Positions 35,761-46,270 are shown, counted from the stretch's first letter. The stretch: DNA of 64,000 nt from Rhodophyticola sp. CCM32 (GCF_004751985.1 NZ_CP038492.1:2666001-2730000), one strand, 5' to 3'. Notes: generated from the letters alone by a model not told the origin. Numbers and translations: made by a program.

Positions 35761-37785
35761 TCAGACGCCGATCTGACCGCCACCTTCTTTTGTCACAACC
35801 ACAACCGACGGGCGTGGCGGCATGCCCTCGGCAAAATCGGGCCAGCGGGTGGCCGGGTCTTCGAAGGTTGAATTCCGCTCGAACCCGGCGAAATCGCCGG
35901 TGCCATCAGTGCCGGGATGCTGCACCGCAAGGAACAGGGTTTCGGAATTATCTGCAAAATAGGGCCCGCAAAGCTCTCCCCCTACGGGGCAGCGGAAAAA
36001 CAGCTTGGAATACCCGCGCAGATCGCCCACGGTCTCTAGCGCATAGAGACCATCAGACTTGCCCGTGCGGCCCCAGCCAGAGCCCTGATCGGTCGAAATC
36101 CACAGACGCCCGTTATCGTCAATAGCGCAGTTGTCGGGAGAGCCGAACCAGCCGTTTTCAGAAGTCTCCGGGTTCCAGACGGCGCCCACATCGGCAATCG
36201 TCGGGTCGCCGCATTGCACCAGAATATCCCAGGTGCCCGACAGCGCCGTGTGATCACCACCCGCTTCGTTCATTTGCAGGATATGGCCGAAATTGCTTTC
36301 CGGCCGCGGGTTGACCGCATCCACCTGTTCGGCCGTGCGGCGCGAGTTGTTGGTCAGCATGACGAAGACGGCCCCGTCGCCACGCGGCTGAATATCCTCG
36401 GGGCGGTCCATCGGCGTGGCCCCCAGAAGATCGGCGGCAAGCCGCGTGTCGATCATCACATCGGCCTGGCTGTCAAACCCGTTCTCCGAGGTCAGTGGAC
36501 CTTCGCCATGGACAAGCGGCATCCAGATGAATGTGCCATCGTCATTATAGCGCGCCACATAAAGCGTGCCTTCAGAGAACAGCCGCATATTGGCCGCCCG
36601 GTCAGCGGACACAGTGCCGTCGCTGACGAATTTATAGACATAGTCAAACCGGTTATCATCACCGGAATAGAGCACGACACGCCCATCCGCAGCGGTGATC
36701 GACTCTGCGCCCTCATGGCGGAAGCGGCCAAGTGCGGTATGTTTGACGGGGGTCGAGGCCGGATCCATCGGGTCGACCTCGACAATCCAGCCAAAGCGGT
36801 TCGGCTCATTGGGTTCCAGATCAATGTTGAACCGGTCATGATACTGGCCCCAGGCGTACCAACGCCCCGGCGTGCCATAGCGCGCCATGCTTTCAGCCTC
36901 GGGCTGGGCCGAGATATCCGGGTCCCCCTCGCCATCGACCAGATCGGTCCAGAAATACCCGTGGAAATTCTCCTCGGCCATCAGATAGGTGCCCCAAGGC
37001 GTGATGCCACCGGCGCAATTGTTGATGGTGCCCAGAACATGCATGCCCTCTGGGTCGGCCCCGGTCTGCATCCGTGCATGGCCGGCGGCAGGCCCGTCAA
37101 ATGTCATCGCGGTATCGCCCGCAGTGATGCGGCGGTTATAGGGGCTGTCAAGCACGACCTCCCATTTCCCCTGGGCATTCTTCACGATCTCGAAGACAGA
37201 GCCGCCATGGGCCGCCATTTCGATATTCACCAGCTCTTCGGTCATGCCCTGGAACCCGTCACGGTCCTGCCGTCCAAGACCGGGGAACATCACCTCTTCA
37301 TTGGTGTATTCGTGGTTCACACACAGAATGCCACGACCGGGCTCAAGCTCAACAAAGCCCACATAGTCATTGTTGTAGCCGAAGCGCATTTTCTGGTCTT
37401 CGGGCGATTGGTTCTGCGGGTCGAACGCAGCCACGCCTGCAAAGATCGGGTCGCCCCAGCGGATCAGGATATCTGCATTATAGCCCTCGGCGATGTGATG
37501 GTTCACATCATTGCCCCAAGTCAGTTCATCAAAGACATAGCGGCTGTTTTCGGCTGTGGCAGCAGCAGCCTGTTTCGGCGCGATGATCGCCGAGGTGCCG
37601 AACAGCGCCGTGGTGGCAGACACGGCCAGAGCACCCCGCATCAGATCACGGCGGCCATAGCGGCGGTTGATCACATCGCCGATGGTATTACCAAGATTGG
37701 GATTGGTGGGAATATCGTCAAAGGCTTCGAAGGCTTCCGCCTTATTGCCATGGCTTGGGTCTTTGATGATGTCGTCGCGTTTCAT
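35761..37785 (-). CDS. phoX: PhoX-family alkaline phosphatase, Tat-exported
   Basis: 674 residues. A long twin-arginine leader with GRRDLMRG (Arg45-Arg46) and ALAVSATTALFG precedes the mature enzyme. PhoX motifs include FVELEPGRGILCVNHEYTNE, NNCAGGITPWGTYLMAEENF, RFGWIVEVDP and RPEDIQPRGDG. Known PhoX enzymes are Ca/Fe-dependent periplasmic phosphomonoesterases of marine bacteria under phosphate stress. The ATG at 37785 follows GGGAGA. I could not find a clear Pho box upstream. Confidence 0.9.
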   Translation of the reverse strand: MKRDDIIKDPSHGNKAEAFEAFDDIPTNPNLGNTIGDVINRRYGRRDLMRGALAVSATTALFGTSAIIAPKQAAAATAENSRYVFDELTWGNDVNHHIAEGYNADILIRWGDPIFAGVAAFDPQNQSPEDQKMRFGYNNDYVGFVELEPGRGILCVNHEYTNEEVMFPGLGRQDRDGFQGMTEELVNIEMAAHGGSVFEIVKNAQGKWEVVLDSPYNRRITAGDTAMTFDGPAAGHARMQTGADPEGMHVLGTINNCAGGITPWGTYLMAEENFHGYFWTDLVDGEGDPDISAQPEAESMARYGTPGRWYAWGQYHDRFNIDLEPNEPNRFGWIVEVDPMDPASTPVKHTALGRFRHEGAESITAADGRVVLYSGDDNRFDYVYKFVSDGTVSADRAANMRLFSEGTLYVARYNDDGTFIWMPLVHGEGPLTSENGFDSQADVMIDTRLAADLLGATPMDRPEDIQPRGDGAVFVMLTNNSRRTAEQVDAVNPRPESNFGHILQMNEAGGDHTALSGTWDILVQCGDPTIADVGAVWNPETSENGWFGSPDNCAIDDNGRLWISTDQGSGWGRTGKSDGLYALETVGDLRGYSKLFFRCPVGGELCGPYFADNSETLFLAVQHPGTDGTGDFAGFERNSTFEDPATRWPDFAEGMPPRPSVVVVTKEGGGQIGV

Positions 37786-38023
37786 CTGGGTCTCCCTGGA
37801 TATATCGAAAAGGCGCCACCAGATATGGTGCGCCGCCGCGTGCGGAAGACGTGACGCGGATTTGTAACAGCGATGTGGCGAACAATGGCATACGCGTGAG
37901 TTATCCACAGATTTGTGCAGAGAGCCGCCATGGCTCAAACCTCCGCGCCTGACCTTGGGGAGGCGTAAAGCGCCTTCGGATTGGCCTCGGGCGGTAATTT
38001 GGTCTCAGTCCAGACCACAAAGA

Positions 38024-38054
38024 AAAAGCCCCGCCGAAAACCAGCGGGGCTTTT
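38024..38054 (-). terminator. Terminator of rpsA
   Basis: AAAAGCCCCGC / GCGGGGCTTTT with a 9-base loop and TTTTTCTTT on the minus strand, 25 bases after the rpsA stop. Confidence 0.9.
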
Positions 38055-38078
38055 CAATGTCAGGGTCGCGGGAAAGGC

Positions 38079-39761
38079 TCAGTCGTCGCCCTTGTTCAGC
38101 GCCGCGCCCAGGATATCCCCAAGCGATGCACCGCTGTCGGATGACCCGAACTGCTCCACCGCTTCTTTCTCTTCGGCGATCTCGCGCGCCTTGATCGACA
38201 GGCCAAGACGGCGGGTCTTGGCATCCACATTGGTCACGCGGGCATCGACCTTGTCACCGACCTGGAACCGTTCGGGGCGCTGTTCTGCCCGGTCACGGGA
38301 CAGATCGCTGCGGCGGATGAAGGATTTCATGCCCTCATATTCCACTTCGATCCCGCCATCCTCGATCGAGGTCACGGCCACGGTCACGATCGAGCCACGC
38401 TTGACGCCATCAACCACTTCGGCAAACGGGTCGCCATCCACGGCCTTGATCGACAGGCTGATCCGTTCCTTGTCCGTATCAATCTCGGACACGACCGCCT
38501 GAACCACATCGCCCTTGCGGTAATTGCCGATCACATCCTCGCCACGACCTTCCCAGGTCAGGTCAGACAGGTGCACCATGCCGTCGATGTCGTTTTCCAG
38601 ACCCACGAACAGACCAAACTCGGTGATGTTCTTGACCTCACCCTCGACCTGCGTGCCGACCGGGAACTGCTCTTCAAACACTTCCCAGGGGTTGCGCATG
38701 GTCTGTTTCAGGCCAAGCGAGACACGGCGTTTCGCAGTGTCGATTTCCAGCACCATGACTTCCACTTCCTGAGAGGTGGACACGATCTTGCCCGGATGGA
38801 CGTTTTTCTTGGTCCAGGACATCTCGGACACGTGGACCAGACCTTCAACACCGGCCTCAAGTTCCACAAAGGCACCGTAATCGGTGATGTTGGTGACCCG
38901 GCCCGTATGGGTGGAATCCAGCGGATATTTGCTTTCCACCGCATCCCATGGATCGTCCTGAAGCTGCTTCATGCCCAGACTGATACGATGGGTTTCCTTG
39001 TTGACCTTGATGACCTGCACCTTGACGGTTTCGCCAATCGACAGAACCTCTTTGGGGTCGCTCACGCGGCGCCAGGCCATATCGGTCACGTGCAGCAAGC
39101 CATCCACACCGCCCAGGTCCACAAAGGCCCCGTATTCGGTGATGTTCTTGACCACACCATCGACCACATCGCCCTCGGCCAGTTTGCCGATCACCTCGGC
39201 GCGCTGTTCGGCACGGGATTCTTCCAGGATCGCGCGGCGCGAGACCACGATATTGCCCCGGCGACGGTCCATTTTCAGAATCTGGAAAGGCTGTTTCAGA
39301 CCCATCAGCGGACCGGCATCGCGGACCGGGCGCACATCGACCTGAGAGCCGGGCAGGAAGGCCACGGCACCGCCCAGATCGACAGTGAACCCGCCTTTGA
39401 CCCGGCCAAAGATCGCGCCTTCAACGCGGTTCTCATCGGCATAGGCTTTTTCCAGACGGTCCCAGGCAGCCTCGCGGCGGGCCATCTCATGGGACAGAAC
39501 GGCCTCACCCTTGGCGTTTTCGACATTGCGAAGGTAGACCTCCACCTCGTCGCCCACGCTGATTTCGGGCGCTTCGCCGGGATTTGCAAATTCTTTCAGA
39601 TCGACGCGGCCTTCCATTTTATAGCCGACATCAATGATGGCCTGGCCCGCTTCAACGGCGATGACCTTGCCTTTGACAACCGAACCCTCTTCGGGCGTGT
39701 CAATTTCGAAGCTTTCGTTCAGGAGGGCTTCGAATTCCTCCATCGTTGCTTTAGCGCACAT
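38079..39761 (-). CDS. rpsA: 30S ribosomal protein S1
   Basis: 560 residues with six S1/OB-fold repeats (for example GDVVDGVVKNITEYGAFVDL and GLVHVSEMSWTKKNVHPGKI). It recruits mRNA to the 30S. The start MCAKATMEEFEALLNESFEI is the usual one in this family; a C-terminal acidic tail ends GAALNKGDD. Separated from the aroA-cmk genes by about 310 bases plus one gene. Confidence 0.97.
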   Translation of the reverse strand: MCAKATMEEFEALLNESFEIDTPEEGSVVKGKVIAVEAGQAIIDVGYKMEGRVDLKEFANPGEAPEISVGDEVEVYLRNVENAKGEAVLSHEMARREAAWDRLEKAYADENRVEGAIFGRVKGGFTVDLGGAVAFLPGSQVDVRPVRDAGPLMGLKQPFQILKMDRRRGNIVVSRRAILEESRAEQRAEVIGKLAEGDVVDGVVKNITEYGAFVDLGGVDGLLHVTDMAWRRVSDPKEVLSIGETVKVQVIKVNKETHRISLGMKQLQDDPWDAVESKYPLDSTHTGRVTNITDYGAFVELEAGVEGLVHVSEMSWTKKNVHPGKIVSTSQEVEVMVLEIDTAKRRVSLGLKQTMRNPWEVFEEQFPVGTQVEGEVKNITEFGLFVGLENDIDGMVHLSDLTWEGRGEDVIGNYRKGDVVQAVVSEIDTDKERISLSIKAVDGDPFAEVVDGVKRGSIVTVAVTSIEDGGIEVEYEGMKSFIRRSDLSRDRAEQRPERFQVGDKVDARVTNVDAKTRRLGLSIKAREIAEEKEAVEQFGSSDSGASLGDILGAALNKGDD

Positions 39762-40075
39762 GCGGTTTTATGTTCCTTATCAGGGTTTTATCTGGCCGTG
39801 CGGTTGTCTCCGCCGGTCTTTGGGGTTGGTCTTTGGCGCACACCCCCGCAAAACAATCAGGGCCGGGGAAAACCCGACCCTGCTCGATCTGCGACGTTGC
39901 CCGCCGACTTGACGCGGCCCCTATACCCCGACAACCCGGTGCTGGCAAGGGCTGACGCCCAGAAGCCCCAACCCAAACACGTCTCCTAAGACTGTCCGTA
40001 CCACTTCTCTATCGCGAAAATACTGCGGGGTCCGGGGCAGAGCCCCGGCCCGACGCTCCCATACCTGCGTCCCGG
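39762..40075. other. Intergenic stretch without gene
   Basis: The leader/promoter region of rpsA. The only structure I see is a GC hairpin around 40030-40056, GGGTCCGGGGCAGAGCCCCG, next to the stop of the gene at 40076; it lacks a T-run. Confidence 0.6.
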
Positions 40076-40597
40076 CTAAAGCGGCGCGCCGCGATCCAGC
40101 AGATCCTCGATCAGATCCGTATAGATATCCGCGCTATCCCCACGTCCGTAAATCTGCGCGCCGCTGGTGTAGAGCGTCCCGTAACTGCGCGCCAAATTCA
40201 CCGCCTGCCCGATCCCGCTGATCAATTGATCCCGGCCCAGCTCCTCCAGCGGATGGATATAAACCGACCAAAGCCGCCCTTGCGCAATCGCATAACGCGC
40301 ATCCAGCGCGGTATCGAAATTCGCCTGCATAATCCGGGTCAGGTCCGCCTCGCTCAACCCGTCCGCCGAGGCGACCGGCACCATCGCCCGCATCCGGTTG
40401 GCGCGGGGATCCATCACCACCCGCACCGGGACATCGCCAAGGGTCAACTCAACACCCCGACCCTCCGGTCGCGCCTCAGGGTCCAGCGCCAGCAGGATCC
40501 CCAGCATCCGCTCCACACTCATCAGCGGCTCCACCGGCTGTGCCGAAAGCGGCGCAGCACCCAGAAAGGTCAGGATCAAAAGAGTTCGAAACAGCAT
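40076..40597 (-). CDS. Exported protein, CesT/YbjN-like pattern
   Basis: 173 residues starting MLFRTLLILTFLGAAPLSAQ, a signal peptide. The remainder (ELTLGDVPVRVVMDPRANRM, LTRIMQANFDTALDARYAIA, WSVYIHPLEELGRDQLISGI) has the alpha-beta pattern of YbjN or type-III-chaperone-like folds, but exported. The function is unknown. It follows cmk; the frame upstream of 40597 that would overlap cmk lacks a signal and is rejected. Confidence 0.65.
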   Translation of the reverse strand: MLFRTLLILTFLGAAPLSAQPVEPLMSVERMLGILLALDPEARPEGRGVELTLGDVPVRVVMDPRANRMRAMVPVASADGLSEADLTRIMQANFDTALDARYAIAQGRLWSVYIHPLEELGRDQLISGIGQAVNLARSYGTLYTSGAQIYGRGDSADIYTDLIEDLLDRGAPL

Positions 40598-40680
40598 TGC
40601 GGCGCTCCTACGGGCAGTCGGCACCACCAAGCCTAACCGCAAGCCATGGTCCCCGCCAACGCACGCTTTGGTGACCAGCC

Positions 40681-41286
40681 TCATCGCGCCGCCTTGATCA
40701 CCGCTATCGCACGGGCCACCGCTGCCTCGATGCTCAGCTCCGAGGTGTCCAGCACCATCGCATCCCCGGCCGCGACCATCGGCGCCGCCGCGCGGTCCGC
40801 ATCCCGCGCATCCCGCTCACGCACATCGGCCAGCACGCCCTCATAGCTCACATCCAGCCCCTTGCCCGACAGTTCAGCAAACCGCCGCTCAGCCCGGACC
40901 TCAGGGCTGGCAGTGACGAAGAGTTTCACATCCGCGCCGGGACAGATCACCGTGCCGATATCCCGCCCGTCCAGAACCGCGCCCCCGGCCCGGCTGGCAA
41001 AGGCCCGCTGGAAATCCATCAGGGCCGCACGTATATCCGGGATCACGGCCACCTTGCTGGCCGCCTGCGCCACATCCGGGCCGCGCAGATCATCCCCTTC
41101 CAGATCCCCGGCACCAAGGGATTGCGCCGCCGCCAGCGGCAGCTCCCCCCGCAACATCCGCCGACCGACCGCGCGGTAGAGCAGCCCGGTATCCAGATGG
41201 GCAAATCCGAAATGCGCGGCCACTGCCTTGGAGATTGTGCCCTTGCCCGCCGCGGCAGGCCCGTCAATGGCCACTGTAAAACTCAT
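40681..41286 (-). CDS. cmk: Cytidylate kinase
   Basis: 201 residues; CMP/dCMP phosphorylation. P-loop [20 protein letters not shown], then [15 protein letters not shown] and [20 protein letters not shown]. The start lies 2 bases after the stop of the GFA gene. Belongs to the aroA-cmk-rpsA neighbourhood. Confidence 0.95.
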   Translation of the reverse strand: MSFTVAIDGPAAAGKGTISKAVAAHFGFAHLDTGLLYRAVGRRMLRGELPLAAAQSLGAGDLEGDDLRGPDVAQAASKVAVIPDIRAALMDFQRAFASRAGGAVLDGRDIGTVICPGADVKLFVTASPEVRAERRFAELSGKGLDVSYEGVLADVRERDARDADRAAAPMVAAGDAMVLDTSELSIEAAVARAIAVIKAAR

Positions 41287-41288
41287 CC

Positions 41289-41687
41289 CTACACCTGTGT
41301 GGTCAAATCGGGGTCATCCGCATCTGCGCAGGGTAGCCCATCTAGGATTTCATAGTAGGCGCCTTTATCGGCACAGAAAATATGTCCCGTCAGCCGCACC
41401 CCCGGATCACCGTCCAGCGTACCTGCAAAGATCGACAGATTGCTGCCAGGCCCGTCCCAGAACAGGTTGCTGCCACAGATCCCGCAAAAGCCACGTCGTG
41501 CCGTCGCGGATGACGCGTACCAGGTCACCGCGCCCTTGATCTCCACCGCCTCCCGTGGCGCAGAGGTTGCCGCGACATGGTGCCCGCTGGTCTTGCGGCA
41601 TTGCTGGCAATGGCAGGCGATCACCGGGCGGAGCAGGTCGGCAACAGTATAGCGCACCGCGCCGCAGAGGCAGGAGCCGGCATTCAT
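41289..41687 (-). CDS. GFA-family (CENP-V/GFA fold) zinc protein
   Basis: 132 residues with the GFA zinc sites: [12 protein letters not shown] (CxC), [11 protein letters not shown] (CxxC) and [16 protein letters not shown]. Some members bind glutathione adducts of formaldehyde, but most are uncharacterised. It overlaps aroA by 4 bases and ends 2 bases before cmk, so it is translationally locked into this operon. Confidence 0.9.
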   Translation of the reverse strand: MNAGSCLCGAVRYTVADLLRPVIACHCQQCRKTSGHHVAATSAPREAVEIKGAVTWYASSATARRGFCGICGSNLFWDGPGSNLSIFAGTLDGDPGVRLTGHIFCADKGAYYEILDGLPCADADDPDLTTQV

Positions 41688-43036
41688 TGGTTGCTGCGCT
41701 CGATCCGCGCACCAAGCCCCGCCATCAGCGGCTCGAAAATCGGGAAGCTGGTGACAATCGGCCCCGCATCATCAACCCGAACCGGCGCTTGCGTGGCCAG
41801 CCCAAGGCAGAGGAATGACATCGCAATCCGGTGATCCAGATGGCTTTCTGTCAAGCCACCGCCGGGCACCCCGCCCGGTCCCATGCCGGTGACGGCCCAC
41901 CAGTCGGGCCCATCCTCGACCGTCACGCCATTGGCCCGCAGCCCGCTGGCCATCGCATCAATCCGGTCACTTTCCTTCACGCGCAATTCCTTCACCCCGC
42001 GCATCATCACCTGCCCTTGGGCAAATGAGGCCACAACCGACAGGATCGGATATTCGTCGATCATGCTGGCCGCACGTTCCGGCGGCACCTCGATCCCTTT
42101 CATATCGGGCGAAAACCGCGCCCGCAGGTCCGCCACCGGTTCCCCGCCCTCCTCGCGCATATTCTCATAGGTCAGATCGGCCCCCATATCGCGCAATGTC
42201 TCGAACAGGCCCGCGCGGGTGGGGTTCAGCCCGATCCCCGGCACCAGCAGATCGGAGCCTTCGACAATCAGTGCGGCACAGACCGGGAAGGCGGCGCTGG
42301 AAGGATCGCGCGGCACGGTGATATCCTGCGGGCGCAATTCCGGCTGACCGGTCAGGGTGATCACCCTTCCCTCATCGGTGATATCGGTCACAATTTCGGC
42401 GCCGAAACCTGCCAGCATACGTTCGGTATGGTCGCGCGTCGCCTCCTGCTCGATCACCACGGTCTGGCCCGGCGCATTCAGCCCCGCCAGCAAGACCGCC
42501 GATTTCACCTGCGCCGAGGGGACAGGAACCGTATAGCGCACAGGCAGGGGGTCGGCCGCCCCCACAAGTGTCATTGGCAGGCGCCCGCCCGCGCGTCCCA
42601 CGGCCCGGGCACCGAACAGGGCCAGCGGGTCGGTCACCCGCGCCATGGGGCGCCCGTTCAGGCTGGCATCGCCGGTAAAGGTCACCGAAATCGGAGAGCT
42701 TGCCATCGCCCCCATGATCAGCCGCACACCGGTGCCGGAATTGCCGCAGTCGATCACCTGATCCGGTTCGGCAAACCCGCCCACACCCACGCCATGAACC
42801 GACCATTCCCCCGGTCCGTGCTGTGTGACCCCGGCCCCGAAGGCGCGCATGGCCCGCGCGGTATCCAGGACATCCTGACCTTCCAGCAAGCCCGATATCC
42901 GCGTCTCACCCACGGCCATCGCCCCCAGGATCAGACTGCGATGCGAGATCGACTTGTCGCCCGGCACCTCTGCCACGCCTGTCAACGCCCCGCCCCGGCG
43001 GGAGGTCATCGGAACGGGATCACCATGGGCCGACAT
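41684..43036 (-). CDS. aroA: 3-phosphoshikimate 1-carboxyvinyltransferase (EPSP synthase)
   Basis: 450 residues; sixth step of the shikimate pathway. [55 protein letters not shown] and [18 protein letters not shown] are signature regions. Whether it is class I or II with regard to glyphosate was not determined. First gene of aroA-GFA-cmk. Confidence 0.96.
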   Translation of the reverse strand: MSAHGDPVPMTSRRGGALTGVAEVPGDKSISHRSLILGAMAVGETRISGLLEGQDVLDTARAMRAFGAGVTQHGPGEWSVHGVGVGGFAEPDQVIDCGNSGTGVRLIMGAMASSPISVTFTGDASLNGRPMARVTDPLALFGARAVGRAGGRLPMTLVGAADPLPVRYTVPVPSAQVKSAVLLAGLNAPGQTVVIEQEATRDHTERMLAGFGAEIVTDITDEGRVITLTGQPELRPQDITVPRDPSSAAFPVCAALIVEGSDLLVPGIGLNPTRAGLFETLRDMGADLTYENMREEGGEPVADLRARFSPDMKGIEVPPERAASMIDEYPILSVVASFAQGQVMMRGVKELRVKESDRIDAMASGLRANGVTVEDGPDWWAVTGMGPGGVPGGGLTESHLDHRIAMSFLCLGLATQAPVRVDDAGPIVTSFPIFEPLMAGLGARIERSNQ

Positions 43037-43119
43037 ACGCGCCTCTTCCTGTCATGCGTTTCAATGGCGATGCGGTTACCCAATCCCGGCCCGGGATACC
43101 AGCAGCAAACGCGCGAGGT

Positions 43120-44211
43120 TCAGGTCTCCCCCAACCATATTACCGGGTTTTCATCGGCGATTTTACGAAACAGGTCTTCCCCCAATGCATTGCGCAGACG
43201 GAAACAGACCGCCTTTTCAGGCAGCTTCTCCTGACGTGTCATGTAGAAATCCGACCCGAACAAAACCCGGGATCTCAACCGTTCGGCCTTCTCCCCCTCC
43301 CCGGTCAGAAAAAGCCGCAGAAACGCAATGTTCTCCTCGAACTGAAACAGGGTGTAGGAGATATCCGTCCACAGATTGGGATAATCGCCCGAGGTGATCA
43401 TCTCGCGGATGCCCACCTGCCAGTTGTTCACAACCTCATAGGCATCCGGCGCAACCCGGTCAGGGTTACCATAAGCGGCCCAGTCCTTCTGCCCGCCGAA
43501 ATGGGCCAGACACACCCTCAGATCGCGAAACTGCCGCAGAACCTCCCGATAGGCATCGGGTTCGGTATAGCGGTTGGCGCGATGATCCGACACATCGCGC
43601 CCCTGCACACCCCCACGGGAACAATGGGTCATCAATGGCAGGCTCTCGGCCTGCATCCGTGGATAGACATGGGCCATCAGGCGTGGATCATCCGGCGCAT
43701 AGCCAAGTCGCGGGTAAATCTTCACACCGCGAAAAATCCGTTTTCCGAAACGGTCGCGGCATTCCAGAGCGCGCCAAAGCTCCCGGCCTTCCGGGTCCGC
43801 GCGCGGGTCGATCTTGGCAAATGGCAGAACAGCCCCGCCCAGATCAGGGTTCTGGGCCAGTGCCGCCAGTTCATCATGTTGCGCCCGCAGCGATATCGCA
43901 GGTGTGCCATACCCGATCTGCGACAAATCCATCGGCAGCACCACAAACCGGGTGTTGGAGGGGTAATGGCGCTGCAACCGTTCCAACACGGCGCGCTGGC
44001 TGGCCTGCTGCGCTTCAACCTGGAACTGGTACAGCCGATCCACCTTCTCGGCTGTCGGGTGCTGCCCGATCAGCCGCAAAAACCCGGATATGCAGCGGAT
44101 CAGAAACGGCACCGATTTCAGGGGCCGCAACCATGCAAAGGGATAATTGTCGGGAACATGCCGGGCGCCAAATAAATGGACATGACAATTTGTAATGCGA
44201 ATATCAGACAT
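43120..44211 (-). CDS. Amidohydrolase-family protein (PF04909-like)
   Basis: 363 residues starting MSDIRITNCHVHLFGARHVP: the CHVHLFG metal motif, then FRGVKIYPRLGYAP with Lys, LMTHCSRGG, CLAHFGGQ and VLFGSDFYMT. These are the ligand positions of the TIM-barrel decarboxylase/hydrolase group. No substrate can be inferred. The 5' end and the gap to trmB are more AT-rich than the rest. Confidence 0.8.
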   Translation of the reverse strand: MSDIRITNCHVHLFGARHVPDNYPFAWLRPLKSVPFLIRCISGFLRLIGQHPTAEKVDRLYQFQVEAQQASQRAVLERLQRHYPSNTRFVVLPMDLSQIGYGTPAISLRAQHDELAALAQNPDLGGAVLPFAKIDPRADPEGRELWRALECRDRFGKRIFRGVKIYPRLGYAPDDPRLMAHVYPRMQAESLPLMTHCSRGGVQGRDVSDHRANRYTEPDAYREVLRQFRDLRVCLAHFGGQKDWAAYGNPDRVAPDAYEVVNNWQVGIREMITSGDYPNLWTDISYTLFQFEENIAFLRLFLTGEGEKAERLRSRVLFGSDFYMTRQEKLPEKAVCFRLRNALGEDLFRKIADENPVIWLGET

Positions 44212-44258
44212 CAGAGCAACCAAAAGGAATAAATCAAAAACGACTCAGTCCTTGCAGG

Positions 44259-44972
44259 TTACCCGGAAACGGCCCCCTGACGAAGAAAAGTCATGTAATG
44301 CGGCACGCGCCCCTCGCGGAGCGCTTTTTGTTCATACCGGGTCGACAGCCAGTCCGCCCAGGGGTGCCGCCAGTCCGATGGGCCCTGAGCATTCCATTCA
44401 AACCCGGCTTTCGGCACTTCGATCAGGGTCTGGCGCACATAATCGGGGATATCGGTGGCCACGCGAAACTCTGCCCCCGGCTTCAGCACTTGCGCCAAAG
44501 GCTCCAGATGCTCCGCCGTTACAAACCGCCGCCGATGGTGGCGCGCCTTTGGCCAGGGGTCGGGATACAGCAGGAAGGCTTTGGACACCGACCCCGCCGG
44601 CAGCACATCGAACAGATCCCGCACATCGCCGGGATAGGCCGCCAGATTTTTCACGCCAGCGGCCCGGATTTTGCCAAGCAGCATCGCCACGCCATTGATG
44701 TAAGGCTCACAGCCGATGATCCCGATATCCGGGTTCCGCGCGGCCTGATGCACCAGATGCTCGCCACCGCCAAAACCGATTTCCAGCCAGACATCACGCC
44801 CGCCAAAAAGCGCCGTCAGATCCAGCGGCACACGATCCGGGTTCACATCCCAATCGACCGGGCCGGGCGACAAAGCCGCCAGATCCTCCTCCAGATAGCG
44901 CGTCTGGCTGGCTTTCAGATGCTGGCCCTTGCGGCGGCCATAGAAATTTCGGTGGGGACGTTCGGGCGCCAT
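44259..44972 (-). CDS. trmB: tRNA (guanine46-N7)-methyltransferase
   Basis: 237 residues: RPHRNFYGRRKGQHLKASQT, WLEIGFGGGEHLVHQA (SAM site), FLLYPDPWPKARHHRRRF and the C-terminal TRYEQKALREGR motif. The ATG at 44972 is 23 bases after metK. It follows metK, its SAM supplier. Confidence 0.95.
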   Translation of the reverse strand: MAPERPHRNFYGRRKGQHLKASQTRYLEEDLAALSPGPVDWDVNPDRVPLDLTALFGGRDVWLEIGFGGGEHLVHQAARNPDIGIIGCEPYINGVAMLLGKIRAAGVKNLAAYPGDVRDLFDVLPAGSVSKAFLLYPDPWPKARHHRRRFVTAEHLEPLAQVLKPGAEFRVATDIPDYVRQTLIEVPKAGFEWNAQGPSDWRHPWADWLSTRYEQKALREGRVPHYMTFLRQGAVSG

Positions 44973-44995
44973 GGCTGAACCGCGCCGCGCGCCCT

Positions 44996-46180
44996 TCAGA
45001 CCGCCGCTTTCAGCGCATCCACCAGATCCGTCCGCTCCCACGAGAACCCGCCATCGGCCTCGGGCGCGCGTCCGAAATGGCCATAGGCCGCGGTACGCTG
45101 ATAGATCGGCTTGTTGAGACCCAGATGGGTGCGGATGCCGCGCGGGGTCAGATCCATGATTTGCGCCACTGCGGCCTCAATCCGGCTTTCATGCACCTGG
45201 CCCGACCCGTGTGTATCCGCATAGATCGACAGCGGCTTGGCCACGCCGATCGCATAGGACAGCTGGATCGTGCAGCGATGGGCCAGCCCTGCGGCCACCA
45301 CATTTTTCGCCAGATAGCGCGCGGCATAAGCCGCCGAGCGGTCCACCTTGGTCGGGTCCTTGCCCGAAAATGCGCCACCCCCATGGGGCGCGGCACCGCC
45401 ATAGGTGTCGACGATGATCTTGCGACCGGTCAGCCCGGCATCCCCGTCGGGGCCGCCGATCACGAATTTGCCCGTGGGGTTCACCCACCATTCGGTGGCA
45501 TCGGTCACCCAGCCCTCGGGCAATTCCTCGCGGATATAAGGCTCCACAATCGCGCGCACATCATCGCTGCTCAGGCTTTCATCCAGATGCTGTGTGGACA
45601 AAACGATCGAGGACACCTCCACCGGTTTGCCATCCGCATAGCGCACGGTCAGCTGGCTTTTGGCATCCGGCCCCAAAGCCGGTTCCGCACCGGATTTCCG
45701 CACCTCGGCCAGACGGCGCAGAATGCCATGGGCATAACAGATCGGCGCCGGCATCAGATGCGGGGTTTCGTTCACCGCATGGCCGAACATGATCCCCTGG
45801 TCGCCCGCACCCTCATCCTTGTTGCCGCTGGCATCGACACCCTGGGCGATATGGGCGGATTGCTGGTGCAGCAGGTTGGTCACCTCCACCGTCTGGTGAT
45901 GGAATTTCTCCTGCTCATAGCCAATGTCGCGGATACAGGCGCGCGCGATATCCTCGACCTGGCCCATATAGCCTTCCAGCTTGCTCTTGTCGCTCAACCC
46001 CACTTCGCCGCCGATTACCACACGGTTGGTGGTGGCAAAGGTCTCACAGGCCACGCGGGCTTCGGGTTCTTCTGCGATCAACGCGTCCAGAACCGCGTCT
46101 GAAATCCGGTCACAGACCTTATCGGGATGACCCTCTGATACGGATTCAGAGGTGAAGGTGAAATTCTTACGCGACGACAT
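44996..46180 (-). CDS. metK: S-adenosylmethionine synthetase
   Basis: 394 residues: [57 protein letters not shown]. Makes SAM from methionine and ATP, the methyl donor for trmB downstream and the radical-SAM/SPOUT enzymes elsewhere in the window. Preceded by a SAM/SAH riboswitch that occludes its ribosome-binding site. Confidence 0.97.
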   Translation of the reverse strand: MSSRKNFTFTSESVSEGHPDKVCDRISDAVLDALIAEEPEARVACETFATTNRVVIGGEVGLSDKSKLEGYMGQVEDIARACIRDIGYEQEKFHHQTVEVTNLLHQQSAHIAQGVDASGNKDEGAGDQGIMFGHAVNETPHLMPAPICYAHGILRRLAEVRKSGAEPALGPDAKSQLTVRYADGKPVEVSSIVLSTQHLDESLSSDDVRAIVEPYIREELPEGWVTDATEWWVNPTGKFVIGGPDGDAGLTGRKIIVDTYGGAAPHGGGAFSGKDPTKVDRSAAYAARYLAKNVVAAGLAHRCTIQLSYAIGVAKPLSIYADTHGSGQVHESRIEAAVAQIMDLTPRGIRTHLGLNKPIYQRTAAYGHFGRAPEADGGFSWERTDLVDALKAAV

Positions 46181-46186
46181 GGGAAA

Positions 46187-46238
46187 TGCTCCGATTGCTG
46201 TTCTACCCCTACGTCAGGAAGCCGTTGTGGGGGAAGTA
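46187..46238 (-). promoter_or_regulatory. SAM/SAH riboswitch upstream of metK
   Basis: On the minus strand the leader contains CCCCCACAACGGCTTCCTGA then CGTAGGGG, an AT-containing joint and AATCGGAGCA just before the ATG. This matches the SAM/SAH motif: a P1 stem (CCCC / GGGG), a loop with ACAACGGCUUCCUGRCGU, and a pseudoknot in which GGAGC, including the Shine-Dalgarno, pairs with GCUUCC. Ligand binding would hide the RBS and shut off metK. The class is known almost only in front of metK in Rhodobacterales. Confidence 0.92.
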
Positions 46239-46270
46239 TCGGCCTGCCTTACGCGCAAGCACGCCCGGGT

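Noticed and set aside
36214..37854. 546-residue plus-strand frame opposite phoX
   Set aside because: Antisense to a clear PhoX protein with Tat signal; no homology features.
38571..39989. 472-residue plus-strand frame opposite rpsA
   Set aside because: Repeats in it only mirror the S1 domains on the other strand.
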